Assembly: GCA_003230355.1 (NCBI GenBank)
Contig: QIDD01000036.1
Coordinates: forward strand, 1-7,777
Length of the DNA: 7,777 bases
Source of the DNA: Methanobacteriota archaeon
Lineage (GTDB): Archaea; Hydrothermarchaeota; Hydrothermarchaeia; Hydrothermarchaeales; SZUA-236
Direction: 5' to 3'
Shown piece by piece: positions 7,062 through 7,777 of the stretch; position 1 is the stretch's first letter, and the number at the start of each line of letters is the position of its first letter. Both the position numbers and the translations under genes were made by a program. The notes beneath the pieces were generated by a model. That model made no database searches, was not told the origin of the DNA, and saw nothing but the letters and a program-made list of their open reading frames with translations.

Positions 7062-7600
7062 CTGGCAAGCTCTCCTTTAAGAATCTTATCTTGAAGTTTA
7101 ATTATTCCATCTAAAAGCGCCTCTGGATTTACAGGGCAACCTGGTATATAGACATCTACCGGAATGATCTTGTCTGCACCCTTGACAATGCTGTAAGAAT
7201 CCCAGAACGGACCTCCGTTTATTGCGCACTCACCCATGGCGATAACATACCTTGGCTGGGGCATTTGATTAAAAAGCCTCTTCACCCTCGGAGCCATCAT
7301 ATAAGTAATGGGGCCGTTTACAATCATAAGGTCTGCCTGTCTCGGAGTCCCCCTGGCGATGATGCCGTAGCGGTCTGAATCCCATCTTGCAGCTCCGAAA
7401 GCCATCATTTCAATCGCGCAGCAGGCAAGGCCCCACGCATACATCCAGAGCGATGATTTAACACCCCAGTTGATCAGATATTCGGCTGGCCGTTTCACCT
7501 TCGCAAGAAAGCTTTTACGCTTTTTTTCATCCTGAGCAACCTCAAGGAGTTCATCCTTTTTTGTGAATATGACATGTGTCTGTGATCCGTCGGCTGACAT
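7058..7600 (-). CDS. nuoB: Complex I subunit B, carrying the N2-type [4Fe-4S] cluster
   Basis: A 180-residue peripheral subunit that carries the last iron-sulfur cluster before the acceptor. All four ligands are visible: Cys60 and Cys61 in [12 protein letters not shown], Cys125 in [10 protein letters not shown], and Cys155 in VYIPGCP. Other family motifs are NWGVKSSLW (44-52), [13 protein letters not shown] (85-97) and [14 protein letters not shown] (103-116). After PGCP the usual second Pro is Val157 ([10 protein letters not shown]), a small departure from the common GCPPRPEAL. The N-terminal 38 residues are charged and variable, as is common. The ATG lies 3 nt after the nuoA stop with GGAG at 7610-7613, 9 nt upstream. 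The stop TGA overlaps the TTG start of nuoCD. Confidence 0.97.
   Translation of the reverse strand: MSADGSQTHVIFTKKDELLEVAQDEKKRKSFLAKVKRPAEYLINWGVKSSLWMYAWGLACCAIEMMAFGAARWDSDRYGIIARGTPRQADLMIVNGPITYMMAPRVKRLFNQMPQPRYVIAMGECAINGGPFWDSYSIVKGADKIIPVDVYIPGCPVNPEALLDGIIKLQDKILKGELAS
7071..7078 (-). promoter_or_regulatory. Shine-Dalgarno supporting the TTG start of nuoCD
   Basis: AAAGGAGA on the minus strand lies inside the end of nuoB, 9-10 nt before the TTG at 7059-7061. No ATG or GTG competes nearby: the first internal Met is codon 19. This site therefore makes the TTG the credible start. Confidence 0.75.
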
Positions 7601-7603
7601 GTC

Positions 7604-7777
7604 CTAATTCTCCGGTTCCAATGATCTTATCTCCTGCCACGAGAGGGATGTCCACTCAAGGATACCCTTCTTCCAAGCATAGACGAGGGCCACAAGCAGC
7701 ATGGCGATGAATATCACCATCTCAACGACTGCGATCATCCCGATGTCGGTGAAGACAACCGCCCAGGGGTAGAGAAA
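7604..7777 (-). CDS. nuoA: Complex I membrane subunit A, C-terminal part
   Basis: The last 57 codons of nuoA are present; the gene runs off the right edge and its start is not visible. The peptide begins FLYPWAVVF, the conserved segment entering the third membrane helix, and continues through [20 protein letters not shown], which includes the conserved membrane Glu of the family, to KKGILEW. This order of motifs is diagnostic for NuoA/FpoA. NuoA packs against NuoH, NuoJ and NuoK near the quinone chamber. A polar tail of about 15 residues follows and ends in TAG, 3 nt before the nuoB ATG. It is most likely the first gene of the complex I operon, so the operon promoter should lie beyond the window. 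Confidence 0.93.
   Translation of the reverse strand, partial: FLYPWAVVFTDIGMIAVVEMVIFIAMLLVALVYAWKKGILEWTSLSWQEIRSLEPEN

Overview
The window is one continuous stretch of a complex I-like (Nuo/Fpo/Fqo family) operon, entirely on the minus strand. Read 5'->3' on that strand, right to left, the order is nuoA (3' end only), nuoB, a nuoC-nuoD fusion, nuoH, a large iron-sulfur gene that fuses nuoI to an FpoF/FrhB-type protein, nuoJ, nuoK, an MrpD/NuoN/NuoM-like antiporter subunit, and the 5' end of another gene that is probably a second antiporter-like subunit. Genes overlap by 4 nt or are separated by at most 15 nt. There is no room for an internal promoter or terminator, and no RNA gene, mobile element or repeat was seen. 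The long plus-strand reading frames are antisense shadows of these genes.

The source looks like an anaerobic prokaryote whose complex I takes electrons from something other than NADH through NuoEFG. No NuoE, NuoF or NuoG is present in the window. In their place the NuoI subunit continues, in one unbroken frame, into a second pair of [4Fe-4S] ferredoxin motifs and then a complete FpoF/FqoF/FrhB-like module. By family knowledge that module oxidises F420H2, although some relatives use other donors. This fits an F420-using archaeon (Archaeoglobus/Methanosarcina-type physiology) or an anaerobic bacterium with FrhB-like proteins. The lineage cannot be settled from this sequence. Strong Shine-Dalgarno sequences and TTG/GTG starts occur in both domains.

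How the parts should work together: the FrhB-like domain accepts a hydride or electrons, the six predicted [4Fe-4S] clusters of the fusion protein carry electrons to the N2-type cluster of NuoB, and the acceptor is reduced at the NuoB/NuoD interface. That reaction is coupled through NuoH, NuoA, NuoJ and NuoK to the antiporter-like subunit(s), which move H+ or Na+.

The points most worth a second look are the NuoI-ferredoxin-FpoF fusion and the acceptor site of NuoD. NuoD keeps the quinone-site histidine but has Trp where quinone-reducing enzymes have Tyr. It also keeps exactly one cysteine at the position of each of the two CxxC pairs of [NiFe] hydrogenases. NuoH carries an extra N-terminal membrane helix, and its real start is probably a TTG rather than the annotated GTG.
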